Positions 51,220 to 60,429 of a stretch of DNA of 64,000 nt are shown here, piece after piece. A model generated the notes under the pieces. The model was given only the letters and a program-made list of their open reading frames with translations. It did not search any database and was not told the origin of the DNA. The translations under genes were made by a program, and so were the position numbers. The DNA comes from Allohahella sp002354735 (GTDB lineage: Bacteria > Pseudomonadota > Gammaproteobacteria > Pseudomonadales > Oleiphilaceae): contig NZ_CP172312.1 in assembly GCF_047946665.1 (NCBI RefSeq), positions 3,968,001-4,032,000 on the forward strand, written 5' to 3'. Position 1 is the stretch's first letter. Each line of letters opens with the position of its first letter.

Positions 51220-54200
51220 ATGCAGTATCAAACTACAGGCGGTAGCGAACGGCGGGCGAGTCGACGCAAGTCACTGAATCTTGCTGCGAAACTTGTCTAT
51301 CAGAGCAGCGCTCCCTTGCCATGTCGTATAGTGGACTTCTGCGCTGACGGTTTGTTCATCCGCTACGCGCTCGCAGTTGGCGAAACCCTCGAGTCCAGGA
51401 ATTTTCAGGTGCAGGATATCGTGAGTCTCTCATTCGTCGATGAGGCGAGCGGGGAAACGCAGCACCTGTCTATCAGTGCCGTCCGGATTATCGATGGTGC
51501 CTTTGGTGGCCTCTTCGTCGACACCGAACCACGGGTCATTCAGGCACTGCTCTCACGTTACTCAGCTGAAACCAGAAGCGGTGCTCAGCAACAGGGTGGA
51601 GCTGGCGAACAACAGGCCAGCAGCCAACTCGTCTACAAGCAGCTCGAGCGCATTCTGCTGGCTCATGTCGAGGCAGCCGTACAGCATTTTGATACCGCCC
51701 TGGCACCTGAGCTCGACAGGCAGATGAGCCAGGCTGCCAGTGATAATCTGCGCGGCCAGTTTATCGATGCCGCGACGGTATTACGCCAGCGCCGTACCCA
51801 GCTTCGCAAGAATTTCATTCAACATGTGGTCCAGGGCGTCCGCCTGCAGCCGGGCGAAACGCCTTCACAGCCAGCGACTGGCGAGCTGGCTTTAGTGAAC
51901 AAGGATGAGTTTGAGGATTGGCTCACGCTCAAAGTCATGATCACCAGAGCTGAAACACAGTATCGTCGGGCCTTGCTCGAACTCAAGATGCGTCTGGACG
52001 CGAGTGGGGTGCTCAGAACGGGCAACGAAACGACTACCGGCGCAGGCTCTGGTTACAACCCCCTGGGGCCGGCGCTGATCTGTTTCTCTTTTCACGACGC
52101 CCTGAGTGAGCTCAAGTTGCCTATCGCAGTCGATCGAGCCGTGCTCAAGGTTTTCGAGGCGACTGTGGTCAAGGCGCTCGAGCCGCTGTACGACCAACTC
52201 AACGGGCTACTCATCCGGCAGGGCGTGTTGCCCAAGTTGGACTTGCGTAAGTACCTGGCAAAAGAAGACAAGTCAGTTGAGGAAGAGCTCGCCTCGAAGC
52301 GCGCCATGGACGCTGCAAAGGCGGATCACGACAAGGCTGAGGCCCAGACGCGTGTTGCCAGCCGCAAAGTGACCAGACCAGTGTCTACAGGCTCGCTACG
52401 CCCTACTCAGCTGAAGGTGAGATCGGGCCGTCTGCAATCACTTTTGCCATCTAACGCACATGGACCGCTGGACAAGTCGAAGATGGCGGCGGCGATGGCC
52501 AGGAGCGACGAAACCGGCACGACCCTGCAGATGCACCTTCAGGATGCCGAAGCCAGCTTCGGTGTGATTCAGGAGCTGCTGGGGGTGCTCAATCGCGGCA
52601 AACAGGTTCGGGCAGAGGAGCAGACCATTCAGCGGCGGCGGTCGTCAGACCGCTTGCAACCGGAGGCACTGGCAGAGGCCGCAAAGGACACCGTCGCTCT
52701 CCCACCGTTTCGTGATGCCGAAGTCTTTCGCAAACTTGCCTCACAGCAGATTGCGCCAGATGCGAGTCATGATGTTATCCCCACTTTGCGCGAGCGTCTC
52801 AAAGCTGACCTGGGTGATGGCGCCCCGGAAAAGTCACTGACGCCAGAGCAGGACAATGCGCTCGATGTCGTCGATCGTTTCTTCATGAGTCTACTGAAGA
52901 ACGACAAAATCGAACCCAGGGCCAAACGGCAGTTGCGCAGTCTCGAAGTGCCTGTTCTCCGGCAGTACATGAGACAGCCTGACTTTTTCGTGCAGAAGGA
53001 AAACCCGGCGCGACAGGTGATCAACCGTATCGCCCAGCTTGGCGTGAAGGGGAATCGTGCGCCGGCACATCAGATTCATCAGATCGATCAGCTCGTGGTA
53101 CGGATTCAGAACGAGCATGAGGCGGATCAGGGTGTGTTCGCCGAAACCCTCAAGGACCTGGACGACCTTCTCGCCAAGCAGCGAAATCTCTACCGTCGCA
53201 ATGTCGAGCGCGTCATGGCTGCTGCTGAAGGTCAGGAGAAAGTCACTTCCTCCAAACAGCGCGTCAGCGAGGAAATTGAAAGTCGGCTTGCGGGTCGCCG
53301 CGTGCCAAAGGCTGTCATTTCCCTGCTCAATAACGGCTGGAAGGATTTGCTGTCACTGGTGTACATCCGTCACGACGACCAAAGCGAAGAGTGGGCCAGA
53401 TATCTCGGCGTTATTGATTCGCTACTTGAATTTGGCGAAAGGGGCACGAGCGCATCAGTGGACATGCCTGTTCTGGTGAAGACCATTCAGGAAGGGCTGA
53501 ATACGATTTCATCCCAGCATATGCCGGCAACCAGTATACGCGCTGAACTCAAAGCCTTCCTGACTGGTGGGAGTGAACAGGCGCAGTTTGTCACCGTTCC
53601 GGAAAGTAGCGAAGCAGTCACAAATGCCGGCCCAGCGAATGAGGTGCCAAATCGCAGTCTGCAGCGTTGGATGCAGCGCATTCAAAAGCTGAAGATCGGG
53701 GACTGGATCAGACTCTCACGCGAAGGCGAAGCGTCAGAGCAGGTTCGAATCGCATGGATTGGCCAGAATTCTTCACGTTATGTTTTTGTCAATCAGATGG
53801 GATCGAAAGTCATTGATCTCGATCCCCTCACGCTAGCAGCCTATCTGCAGCAGGGTATCTGCGCTATCGAGTCCGAGGGCGAGCAGCCTGCAGTGAACGA
53901 GAGCCTGGCCAACATGGTCAAGGACCTGTACGAACAGCTCAGTCACGTCGTGGCTACTGACGAGCTGACGGGTTTGATTCAGCGCAAGGAGTTCGAGCGC
54001 CAGGCTCAGATTTACTGCCAGAGCCTGCAGAAGTCATCCAACCCCGGCTTGATTCTGATTTCGACGAGACAGTTCTACCAGGTTAACGAACAGGTTGGCA
54101 TCGCTGGCGGCGACAAGGCCCTCAAGGACATCGCCCGCATCTGTCGAACGCTGTTGCCCGAACAAAGCCTGCTAGCCAGATACTCAGGCGACGAGTTCAT

Positions 54201-55200
54201 TGTTGCAGTAGCCCAGGATGCTGCCGAACAGGCTAACCGTCTGCTGACTGCACTGCAGAGTTACCGCCTGTCCTGGGAAGGCGATATGCTCGCGCTGCGG
54301 TTTGTTGTGAGCTGCTTGCCGCTTCAGCCCGGCCTGCTGGATTTAAGCGATCATCTGCGGGAAAGCGAAGATCTGGTGCGCAAGGCTAAAAGCAGTGGCG
54401 GTCAGGTACCGGTGCAGCTTTCGCCCCGCTACGCCACCGCAACCGAGACTGGACCGCGTCTCAAGGGAGAGCCGGTCGATCTCAGCAAGCTGAACATACA
54501 GCTGCGCTGCCAGAAAATCATACCCCTGCAGGCCAACACCCAGCTTCCCGGTATCGTTGAGGTGCTGATTAGCGTGATATCTCCCAAGGGCGCAGTGATT
54601 CCTGCGGCGGAGTTTGTCCAGGCGGCAGAGCAGTCCGACAGCATTCGTGAAATCGATCGCTGGGTGGTGGGCAACATGCTGACCTGGATGGCCGAGAATG
54701 GCGGGCTCATAGAGGAAATGGGTAGTGTGCTCATCAACCTGTCTGGCCACTCGCTGAATGACGAAAGCCTGCTTGAGTTCATTTTTGAGCAGCTCACGGC
54801 CTTTGAGTGCCCGCTGGAAAAAATCTGCTTCGAGATCACCGAAGCATCAGCAATCAGCAGGCTCAACGATGTCGCGGACTTCATCACCGAGCTAAAGGAG
54901 TATGGTTGCCGGTTCTGTCTCGGCCACTTTGGTGTTGGCGCGAGTGCCTACGAGGCGCTTAAGGTGTTGCCGGTAGATTTCATCAAGATCGATGGCACCT
55001 TCATCAGAGATCTTCCCAAGGATCTCTATGACCAGATGATGCTGAAATCAATGGTCGACATGGCGCACTATCACGGTAGCGAAGTGATTGCGCCGTATGT
55101 CGAGGACAAGACAACGCTTGATCTGCTTCGGGACCGGCACGTGGACTACGCTCAGGGCTTCTTCATTGAGCGACCCAAGGCGCTGCCCAAGTTTCGCTAG
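51220..55200 (+). CDS. PilZ-DUF1631-GGDEF-EAL signalling protein
   Basis: A 1326-residue cytoplasmic protein. Order: PilZ-like domain (about 8-105, with Arg-rich ERRASRRKSLNL and CRIVDFCADGLFIRY), a long DUF1631 region (about 110-870), a GGDEF domain (about 905-1050) with the active-site variant Ser989-Gly-Asp-Glu-Phe, and an EAL domain (about 1085-1325). In the EAL part the EAL triad reads EVL (1114-1116), the DDFG pair is replaced by Gly1235-His1236-Phe-Gly, and the AEGVE block reads APYVE (1291-1295), whereas the KID lysine (1256) and NLSGHSL are kept. Two metal-site acids are therefore missing and this EAL is likely inactive, perhaps a c-di-GMP sensor. SGDEF may still be active. No signal peptide or membrane helix is seen. 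ATG at 51220 is chosen over a longer open frame that overlaps the neighbour. Confidence 0.9.
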   Translation: MQYQTTGGSERRASRRKSLNLAAKLVYQSSAPLPCRIVDFCADGLFIRYALAVGETLESRNFQVQDIVSLSFVDEASGETQHLSISAVRIIDGAFGGLFVDTEPRVIQALLSRYSAETRSGAQQQGGAGEQQASSQLVYKQLERILLAHVEAAVQHFDTALAPELDRQMSQAASDNLRGQFIDAATVLRQRRTQLRKNFIQHVVQGVRLQPGETPSQPATGELALVNKDEFEDWLTLKVMITRAETQYRRALLELKMRLDASGVLRTGNETTTGAGSGYNPLGPALICFSFHDALSELKLPIAVDRAVLKVFEATVVKALEPLYDQLNGLLIRQGVLPKLDLRKYLAKEDKSVEEELASKRAMDAAKADHDKAEAQTRVASRKVTRPVSTGSLRPTQLKVRSGRLQSLLPSNAHGPLDKSKMAAAMARSDETGTTLQMHLQDAEASFGVIQELLGVLNRGKQVRAEEQTIQRRRSSDRLQPEALAEAAKDTVALPPFRDAEVFRKLASQQIAPDASHDVIPTLRERLKADLGDGAPEKSLTPEQDNALDVVDRFFMSLLKNDKIEPRAKRQLRSLEVPVLRQYMRQPDFFVQKENPARQVINRIAQLGVKGNRAPAHQIHQIDQLVVRIQNEHEADQGVFAETLKDLDDLLAKQRNLYRRNVERVMAAAEGQEKVTSSKQRVSEEIESRLAGRRVPKAVISLLNNGWKDLLSLVYIRHDDQSEEWARYLGVIDSLLEFGERGTSASVDMPVLVKTIQEGLNTISSQHMPATSIRAELKAFLTGGSEQAQFVTVPESSEAVTNAGPANEVPNRSLQRWMQRIQKLKIGDWIRLSREGEASEQVRIAWIGQNSSRYVFVNQMGSKVIDLDPLTLAAYLQQGICAIESEGEQPAVNESLANMVKDLYEQLSHVVATDELTGLIQRKEFERQAQIYCQSLQKSSNPGLILISTRQFYQVNEQVGIAGGDKALKDIARICRTLLPEQSLLARYSGDEFIVAVAQDAAEQANRLLTALQSYRLSWEGDMLALRFVVSCLPLQPGLLDLSDHLRESEDLVRKAKSSGGQVPVQLSPRYATATETGPRLKGEPVDLSKLNIQLRCQKIIPLQANTQLPGIVEVLISVISPKGAVIPAAEFVQAAEQSDSIREIDRWVVGNMLTWMAENGGLIEEMGSVLINLSGHSLNDESLLEFIFEQLTAFECPLEKICFEITEASAISRLNDVADFITELKEYGCRFCLGHFGVGASAYEALKVLPVDFIKIDGTFIRDLPKDLYDQMMLKSMVDMAHYHGSEVIAPYVEDKTTLDLLRDRHVDYAQGFFIERPKALPKFR

Positions 55201-55258
55201 CGTAGCGTTCTGGCGGCGTGGACAGCTGGTCTGACGTCCGAAACCCGGCGGACGGGCG

Positions 55259-56707
55259 CTAGTCGTCCCAGCTATCGCCGCCGCCGTTATCTTCGACACC
55301 CGCCATATCCAGTTCTTTCATCTTTCTCGTGAGCGTGTTGCGGCCCCAGCCAAGCAGAATGGCCGCATCTTTCTTGCGCCCGCCTGACTGCCTGAGCGCA
55401 GACTCGATCATGACCCGCTCGAAGATAGGCATTGCCACATCGAGCAGTCCCTCCTTGCGCGTAAGCAGCTGTTTCTCAGACCAGAGGCGGAGTGATTCGG
55501 GCCAGTCGATGGTTGTCGTCTTGTTCGGCGTTTCGTTCTGCAGCTCCGGCGGCAGATCGCCCAGATGGATTGTTCGTCCGGAAGCCATCACGGTCAGCCA
55601 ACGGCATGTGTTCTGCAGCTGCCGCACGTTACCGGGCCAGGGTAGCTGGCACAGCAGTGCCTCGGTCTCGGCAGCCAGAAGCTTGTTTTCCGTGCCTAAC
55701 TCAGCGGCTGCCTGCTCGAGAAAGTGAGCGGCCAATCTGGGAATATCTTCACGGCGTTCACGCAGGGCAGGCAGATGTATACGGATCACGTTCAGTCGAT
55801 GGAAGAGATCTTCCCTGAACGCGCCGGACTCCACCAGCTTCTCGAGGTTCTGATGCGTGGCCGCGACAATTCTGACGTCGGCCTTCACCGGGGTGGTTGC
55901 ACCAATTCGGTAGAACTCACCATCGGCCAGCACGCGAAGTAGCCGCGTCTGCGTGTCTGCCGGCATGTCGCCGATTTCGTCGAGAAACAGCGTTCCGCCA
56001 CTGGCTTGTTCGAAGCGACCGATACGCTGGCCACCCGCGCCTGTGAAGGCACCTTTCTCATGGCCGAACAGCTCTGATTCGATCAGGTCTTTCGGAATGG
56101 CAGCCATGTTGAGTGCAATGAAGGCATGACCTGCCCTGGGGCTATGCTCGTGCAGCGCCTTGGCCACCAGTTCCTTGCCGGTGCCAGACTCGCCATTGAT
56201 GAGCACTGTGATATTGCTGTGGGAGAGGCGGCCAATGGCGCGAAATACCTCTTGCATAGCGGGCGCCTCACCAATGATCGGCGGGGTCTTCTGTTTCTGC
56301 TGCTCGCTTGGCTGTCCGACTCTGTTCTGGTTTCCAGTTGCGTGCGCAAGTGCCCGCTTGATGATGATAATGGCTTCATCCAGGTCGAAGGGCTTCGGGA
56401 GATAGTCGAAGGCGCCTTTCTGGTAGCTGCTGACCGCGCTATCCAGATCCGAATGTGCTGTCATGATAATAACCGGGATATCCGGATGTTGTTCCTGCAG
56501 GCGTTGTAGCAGTTCCAGGCCGTTGATACCCGGCATTCGGACATCACTGATGATGGCGAGGGGTTGTTCACACTGCAGTCGGGAGAGAATGGTGTCTCCA
56601 GACTCGAAAGATTCGAAGGCGATGCCTTCCTGCTCCATCGCTTTCTCGAGCACCCAGCGAATAGAACGGTCGTCATCAATAATCCAGACGGGCGACGACT
56701 CGGTCAT
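55259..56707 (-). CDS. glnG: Nitrogen regulation response regulator NtrC
   Basis: Sigma-54 activator of nitrogen genes. The 482-residue protein has a receiver domain (about 1-120) with DDDRSIRW, the phospho-acceptor Asp in AIISDVRMPGINGLEL, the MTAH threonine and Lys in YLPKPFDL; an AAA+ domain (about 145-390) with GESGTGKELVAKALHEHSPR, ESELFGHEKGAFTGA (the GAFTGA sigma-54 contact) and LFLDEIGDMPADTQTRLLRVL; and a Fis-type HTH at the C-terminus (SGGRKKDAAILLGWGRNTLTRKM). Its start overlaps the ntrB stop by four bases. Gene symbol also ntrC. Confidence 0.98.
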   Translation of the reverse strand: MTESSPVWIIDDDRSIRWVLEKAMEQEGIAFESFESGDTILSRLQCEQPLAIISDVRMPGINGLELLQRLQEQHPDIPVIIMTAHSDLDSAVSSYQKGAFDYLPKPFDLDEAIIIIKRALAHATGNQNRVGQPSEQQKQKTPPIIGEAPAMQEVFRAIGRLSHSNITVLINGESGTGKELVAKALHEHSPRAGHAFIALNMAAIPKDLIESELFGHEKGAFTGAGGQRIGRFEQASGGTLFLDEIGDMPADTQTRLLRVLADGEFYRIGATTPVKADVRIVAATHQNLEKLVESGAFREDLFHRLNVIRIHLPALRERREDIPRLAAHFLEQAAAELGTENKLLAAETEALLCQLPWPGNVRQLQNTCRWLTVMASGRTIHLGDLPPELQNETPNKTTTIDWPESLRLWSEKQLLTRKEGLLDVAMPIFERVMIESALRQSGGRKKDAAILLGWGRNTLTRKMKELDMAGVEDNGGGDSWDD

Positions 56708-57861
56708 AGTGCATTCTCCAAAGGTAGATAGACGATAAAAGAGGTATGTCCGGGTTCACTTTCGCACTCGACGATGCCGCTATGCTGTCCGATGATGCCC
56801 TGAGTGATAGACAAGCCGAGACCGGTGCCGCTGGCGTTGCCACTGACCATGGGATAGAAGATGTTTTTCAGAAGCTCTGGCGGCACACCGGCACCGTTAT
56901 CGATCACTTCTGCCTTCAGTACCAGTCGATGAAGCTTTCCGGACAGCGTGAACTGTCGAACAGTTCGTGTCTTGAACTGTATCTCGGGCAGGAATCCCGG
57001 TTTTGAGCCTGGTTGCGTCAGGGCCTGAACCGCGTTACGCGCAATATTCAGGAAGCCCTGTATCAGTTGTTCCTTGTCGCCAGTGAATTCCGGGATGCTA
57101 GGATCATAATCTCGCCGGATGGCTATGTCTGAACCGCACTCGACTTCAATGAGACTGATGATACGCTCGAGCACTTCGTGAATATTGACTTCGCTCAGGT
57201 GCAAGGCCTTGTTGGGACCGAGCATACGGTCCACCAGGTTCTTCAGCCGGTCCGCCTCGGAAATAATAATGTTGGTGTACTCCGACCACCCGCCACCGGA
57301 GGTGGGCACGGACAGGCGAGTGGTCTGGTGAGTGTCCTGACTGGAATCAAGCGCTTTCCCCAGCAGCTGAGCGGCGCCACGGATGCCGCCGAGGGGATTC
57401 TTGATCTCATGGGCCAGGTTGCGGATCAGGACACGCGCCGCCTGATGCTCTGATTGCAGCTCCTCTTCGAGTGATATTCTTCTAACGTGATCCTTTGCCT
57501 GCATTTCGAGTAGACGAAACGCATCCCCAGTGGGTCTGCCAATGTCTGCGGGTGTGCTCGATATGGTGTAGTCGACAATGATGCTGCTGCCGCTCAGCAG
57601 GGTGAAGCGCACCGTGCTCTGGCCAAAGCTCTGTTCGGTAGAAAGACCGTTCTCGAGTGCGCACAGACCGCCGGGCTCTGACTGGAGACAGTCAGTGTAA
57701 TGTAAGCCAAGCATTCGGCTGGCGCTGCTTTCAAGTAGAATTTCCGCCGCAGAATTGACGAAGGCGATCGTGCCTCGGTGATCGAGCAGCAGTACGGCCG
57801 TAGCCAGGTTTTCAAGAAGCCTGGCCAGTACAGAGTCGGTCAGCGCGTTTTGTGGGTGCAT
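56704..57861 (-). CDS. glnL: Nitrogen regulation sensor kinase NtrB
   Basis: Histidine kinase/phosphatase that sets NtrC phosphorylation under PII control. The 385-residue protein has a PAS domain (about 10-115, DHRGTIAFVNSAAEILLESSASRMLGL), a phospho-acceptor helix with LAHEIKNPLGGIRGAAQLLG and a catalytic domain with NIARNAVQALTQ, VIDNGAGVPPELLKNIFYPMVSG and GTGLGLSITQGIIGQHSG. Between AQLLGKAL and EYTNIIISEADRLKNLVDRML there is a 22-residue polar segment where E. coli NtrB has about six, so the DHp loop is expanded by about 16. Gene symbol also ntrB. It overlaps ntrC by four bases and is transcribed from its own sigma-54-like promoter. Confidence 0.97.
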   Translation of the reverse strand: MHPQNALTDSVLARLLENLATAVLLLDHRGTIAFVNSAAEILLESSASRMLGLHYTDCLQSEPGGLCALENGLSTEQSFGQSTVRFTLLSGSSIIVDYTISSTPADIGRPTGDAFRLLEMQAKDHVRRISLEEELQSEHQAARVLIRNLAHEIKNPLGGIRGAAQLLGKALDSSQDTHQTTRLSVPTSGGGWSEYTNIIISEADRLKNLVDRMLGPNKALHLSEVNIHEVLERIISLIEVECGSDIAIRRDYDPSIPEFTGDKEQLIQGFLNIARNAVQALTQPGSKPGFLPEIQFKTRTVRQFTLSGKLHRLVLKAEVIDNGAGVPPELLKNIFYPMVSGNASGTGLGLSITQGIIGQHSGIVECESEPGHTSFIVYLPLENAL

Positions 57862-57902
57862 ACAGGGTCACAATATCTCTGGCAGCTAAGACAGTGCGAT
57901 AA

Positions 57903-57918
57903 AGCAATAAATGGTCCA
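57903..57918 (-). promoter_or_regulatory. Sigma-54-like promoter upstream of ntrB
   Basis: On the minus strand TGGACC-ATTTA-TTGCT keeps GG and GC exactly ten bases apart, as sigma-54 promoters require, although the -24 element differs from TGGCAC at two positions. It lies 42 bases before the ntrB start and reads toward it. Confidence 0.45.
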
Positions 57919-58058
57919 GGTCCTTATTTTACTTCTGCGAACGCACCACATGGGGTCGCTCCGTAAGGGAATCGCCGCTATGGCGCCGGCTGACAGCGTT
58001 TTCCGTCAGGGCTTACCACTCACCGAAAAGCAGCATGCCTGATTTTGAGGCGATATGC

Positions 58059-58077
58059 GCGCACCATAATGGTGCGC
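58059..58077. promoter_or_regulatory. NtrC-type binding palindrome upstream of ntrB
   Basis: GCGCACCA-TAA-TGGTGCGC is a perfect eight-base dyad that contains the GCACCA-N3-TGGTGC consensus of NtrC. It lies about 200 bases before ntrB and about 145 before the sigma-54-like promoter. A right half-site (TGGTGC, 58085-58090) follows at 15 bases. It also lies just after the DUF4124 stop; no T-run follows, which argues against a simple terminator. Confidence 0.7.
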
Positions 58078-58090
58078 GGTTGAATGGTGC

Positions 58091-58705
58091 TCAGGGTCGA
58101 TGCAGCACAGAAGGTCTGTGAATGGTAAACGTAACGGGTTCAGCGCTTTGCACGACGCTGTCACCCTCTACCACATCAACACTGATGGTGTGGGTGCCAC
58201 GGTCCACGTTACTCAGAGGTATGGCTGGCCCCTTCGTAAGCGCTTGAGCCTGTCCGTCCAGGGTCAGACGCAGGAAATGCTCGCTTTGAAGATCGGGCGT
58301 GATGTTCATGACGACATTGAAGTCTCCGCTGCCTGAGTTGAAGGCACTGTCATGCTCGGGGTACGCGATCTGCAGCGTCTCGTAAGCTGGACCGGCATCG
58401 CCGGATTCAGCCGCTTCCTGTCGCTCGCCAATAATCGCAGTAACCTCGTCTGGCTTCGGCAACTGGATAGTGGCAGTTTCCTTCACTTCGACACGTTCGG
58501 CACCTTTCCGCGGCTGATCCGTGAATTCGACGTTGCCTTCAGCGTCAGTAAAGCGATAGATCTCGGCATGCGCGCCGAAGGGCAGTGGCGTTAGCAGAAC
58601 CCCACTCAGCACGGCAATATGACATTTTCGTCTGGTCGTAGCGCTCATGCTAGCCATCCGTCGACGGCAGCTCTTTAGGAGGTCTTCCTGTATACGCATA
58701 TTCAT
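58091..58705 (-). CDS. DUF4124-domain periplasmic protein
   Basis: About 204 residues. A basic N-terminus and a signal peptide (CHIAVLSGVLLTPLPFGAHA) precede the DUF4124 motif AEIYRFTDAEGNVEFTDQPRKGA. The middle is polar, and the C-terminal half (about 100-200) is a beta-rich domain with AYPEHDSAFNSGSGDFNVVMNI and IPLSNVDRGTHTISVDVVEGDSVVQ, which resembles an Ig-like/fibronectin-type fold. The same gene sits between glnA and ntrB in Pseudomonas-like organisms; its function is not known. ATG at 58705 is used; the ATGs at 58657 and 58648 are alternatives. The frame runs further upstream, but it would pass through the glnA terminator. Confidence 0.8.
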   Translation of the reverse strand: MNMRIQEDLLKSCRRRMASMSATTRRKCHIAVLSGVLLTPLPFGAHAEIYRFTDAEGNVEFTDQPRKGAERVEVKETATIQLPKPDEVTAIIGERQEAAESGDAGPAYETLQIAYPEHDSAFNSGSGDFNVVMNITPDLQSEHFLRLTLDGQAQALTKGPAIPLSNVDRGTHTISVDVVEGDSVVQSAEPVTFTIHRPSVLHRP

Positions 58706-58796
58706 ATCCGTCTCTGAGCCTCTGAATTGGCAGATCTCAGTATAGTGCAAGCAAACCTCGGTGCCTGCAACCGAACAGGAAGCTGGTCGCTGAAAC

Positions 58797-58822
58797 GAAA
58801 AAGGCCCGCATATGCGGGCCTT
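58797..58822 (-). terminator. Rho-independent terminator of glnA
   Basis: A perfect 22-base dyad (58801-58822, AAGGCCCGC arms around ATAT) lies just after glnA. On the minus strand it is followed by TTTCGTTT. It separates glnA from the DUF4124 gene. Confidence 0.85.
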
Positions 58823-58839
58823 CTGGGTCACTCTGAATA

Positions 58840-60246
58840 TTAGAGCGAGTAGTACATCTGGAACTCGACCGGGTGAGTGGTCATGTTCAGACGCTCGACT
58901 TCAGCACGCTTCAGCGCAATGTAGCCATCGATCATGTCCTGTGAGAACACGTCGCCCTTCAGCAGGAACTCCTTGTCTGCTTCCAGTGCGTCCAGTGCCT
59001 GCTCGAGAGAGTTACACACTGTTGGGATTTCAGCAGCTTCTTCTGGTGGCAGGTCATAGAGATCCTTGTCTGCAGGATCGCCTGGGTGGATCTTGTTCTG
59101 GATACCGTCGAGACCAGCCATCATCATCGCCGCGAAGCCCAGGTAAGGGTTCTGCATTGGGTCAGGGAAGCGGGCTTCCATACGACGTGCCTTGGCGCTG
59201 TTGACCCATGGAATACGGATCGACGCCGAACGGTTACGTGCAGAGTACGCCAGCATGACTGGTGCTTCGTAGCCCGGTACCAGACGCTTATAGCTGTTGG
59301 TAGACGGGTTGGTGAACGCGTTCAGTGCGCGGGCGTGCTTGATGATGCCGCCGATGTAGAACAGTGCTGTTTCAGACATACCTGCATAGGCGTCGCCAGC
59401 GAAGATGTTCTTGCCATCCTTCGACAGTGACATGTGTACGTGCATGCCTGAACCGTTGTCGCCAACGATAGGCTTGGGCATGAATGTCGCAGTCTTGCCA
59501 TAGGCGTGAGCGACGTTCAATACGCAATACTTCAGAATCTGAACTTCGTCAGCCTTGCGGGTCAGCGTGTTCGCGCCAACACCAATCTCGCACTGGCCAG
59601 CAGTACCGACTTCGTGGTGATGGACTTCGATCTTCAGGCCCATGCTCTCCATGGCCGCGCACATGGCGCCACGCAGGTCGTGGAGTGAGTCGACTGGCGG
59701 CACAGGGAAATAACCACCTTTCACACCTGGACGGTGGCCGACGTTGTTGCGGTCGAAATCATCATTGGAAACCCATGCAGCTTCTTCTGAGTGAATTTCG
59801 TAAGAAGCGCTCTGCATGTCTGCACGGTACTTGACGCTGTCGAAGACGAAGAACTCCGGCTCAGGACCGAACAGGGCAGAATCGGCAATGCCGGTGGTCT
59901 TGAGGTATTCTTCAGCACGCTTGGCAATGGAGCGCGGGTCACGGTTGTAACCCTGCATCGTGGATGGCTCAACTATGGAGCAAGTCACGTTGACCGTGGT
60001 ATCTTCTGTGAACGGATCAAGCACACAGGTCTCGTCGTCGGGCATGAGAATCATGTCTGACTCGTTGATGCCTTTCCAGCCGGCAATTGACGAGCCGTCG
60101 AACATCTTGCCGTCCTGGAAAGTTTCTTCAGTGATCTCGCTCACGGGCATGGTGACGTGCTGTTCCTTGCCCTTGGTGTCCGTAAAGCGAAGATCGACCC
60201 ATTTCGCTTCGTGCTCTTTTATAAGTCCCAGAGTTTTCTCTGACAT
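58840..60246 (-). CDS. glnA: Glutamine synthetase (type I)
   Basis: Assimilates ammonium by making glutamine. The 468-residue dodecameric GSI enzyme begins MSEKTLGLIKEHEAKWVDLRFTDTKGKEQHVTMP and shows MFDGSSIAGWKGINESDM, PEPEFF(V) (here GPEPEFFVFD), HHEVGTAGQCEIG, NGSGMHVHMSL, PSTNSYKRLVPGYEAPV and RIP, and near the C-terminus LYDLPPEE, whose Tyr is the adenylylation site of GlnE-regulated enzymes. Adenylylation control by GlnE/PII is expected from family knowledge. GGAG lies eight bases before the ATG. Transcription is from the sigma-54 promoter at 60430-60445. Confidence 0.99.
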   Translation of the reverse strand: MSEKTLGLIKEHEAKWVDLRFTDTKGKEQHVTMPVSEITEETFQDGKMFDGSSIAGWKGINESDMILMPDDETCVLDPFTEDTTVNVTCSIVEPSTMQGYNRDPRSIAKRAEEYLKTTGIADSALFGPEPEFFVFDSVKYRADMQSASYEIHSEEAAWVSNDDFDRNNVGHRPGVKGGYFPVPPVDSLHDLRGAMCAAMESMGLKIEVHHHEVGTAGQCEIGVGANTLTRKADEVQILKYCVLNVAHAYGKTATFMPKPIVGDNGSGMHVHMSLSKDGKNIFAGDAYAGMSETALFYIGGIIKHARALNAFTNPSTNSYKRLVPGYEAPVMLAYSARNRSASIRIPWVNSAKARRMEARFPDPMQNPYLGFAAMMMAGLDGIQNKIHPGDPADKDLYDLPPEEAAEIPTVCNSLEQALDALEADKEFLLKGDVFSQDMIDGYIALKRAEVERLNMTTHPVEFQMYYSL

Positions 60247-60429
60247 TCCTTACACTCCGTTTACGTAAAATTCTGTTACAGAAATGGCCCGCTCCACTTG
60301 ACGGTGAAGTCGCAGCGAGCATAGCACGAGGTTCCGGTTGCTGAAACTGTCACTCGGCTGTAATCCGGCGGCCAGCTACGGGGCCGTAAGCTTGCGCTCG
60401 GCTTGGCTAAGCTTCAAGTCTTAGGTGTA

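Noticed and set aside
58706..58831. N-terminal extension of the DUF4124 gene to 58831
   Set aside because: It would run through the glnA terminator hairpin and lacks signal-peptide logic.
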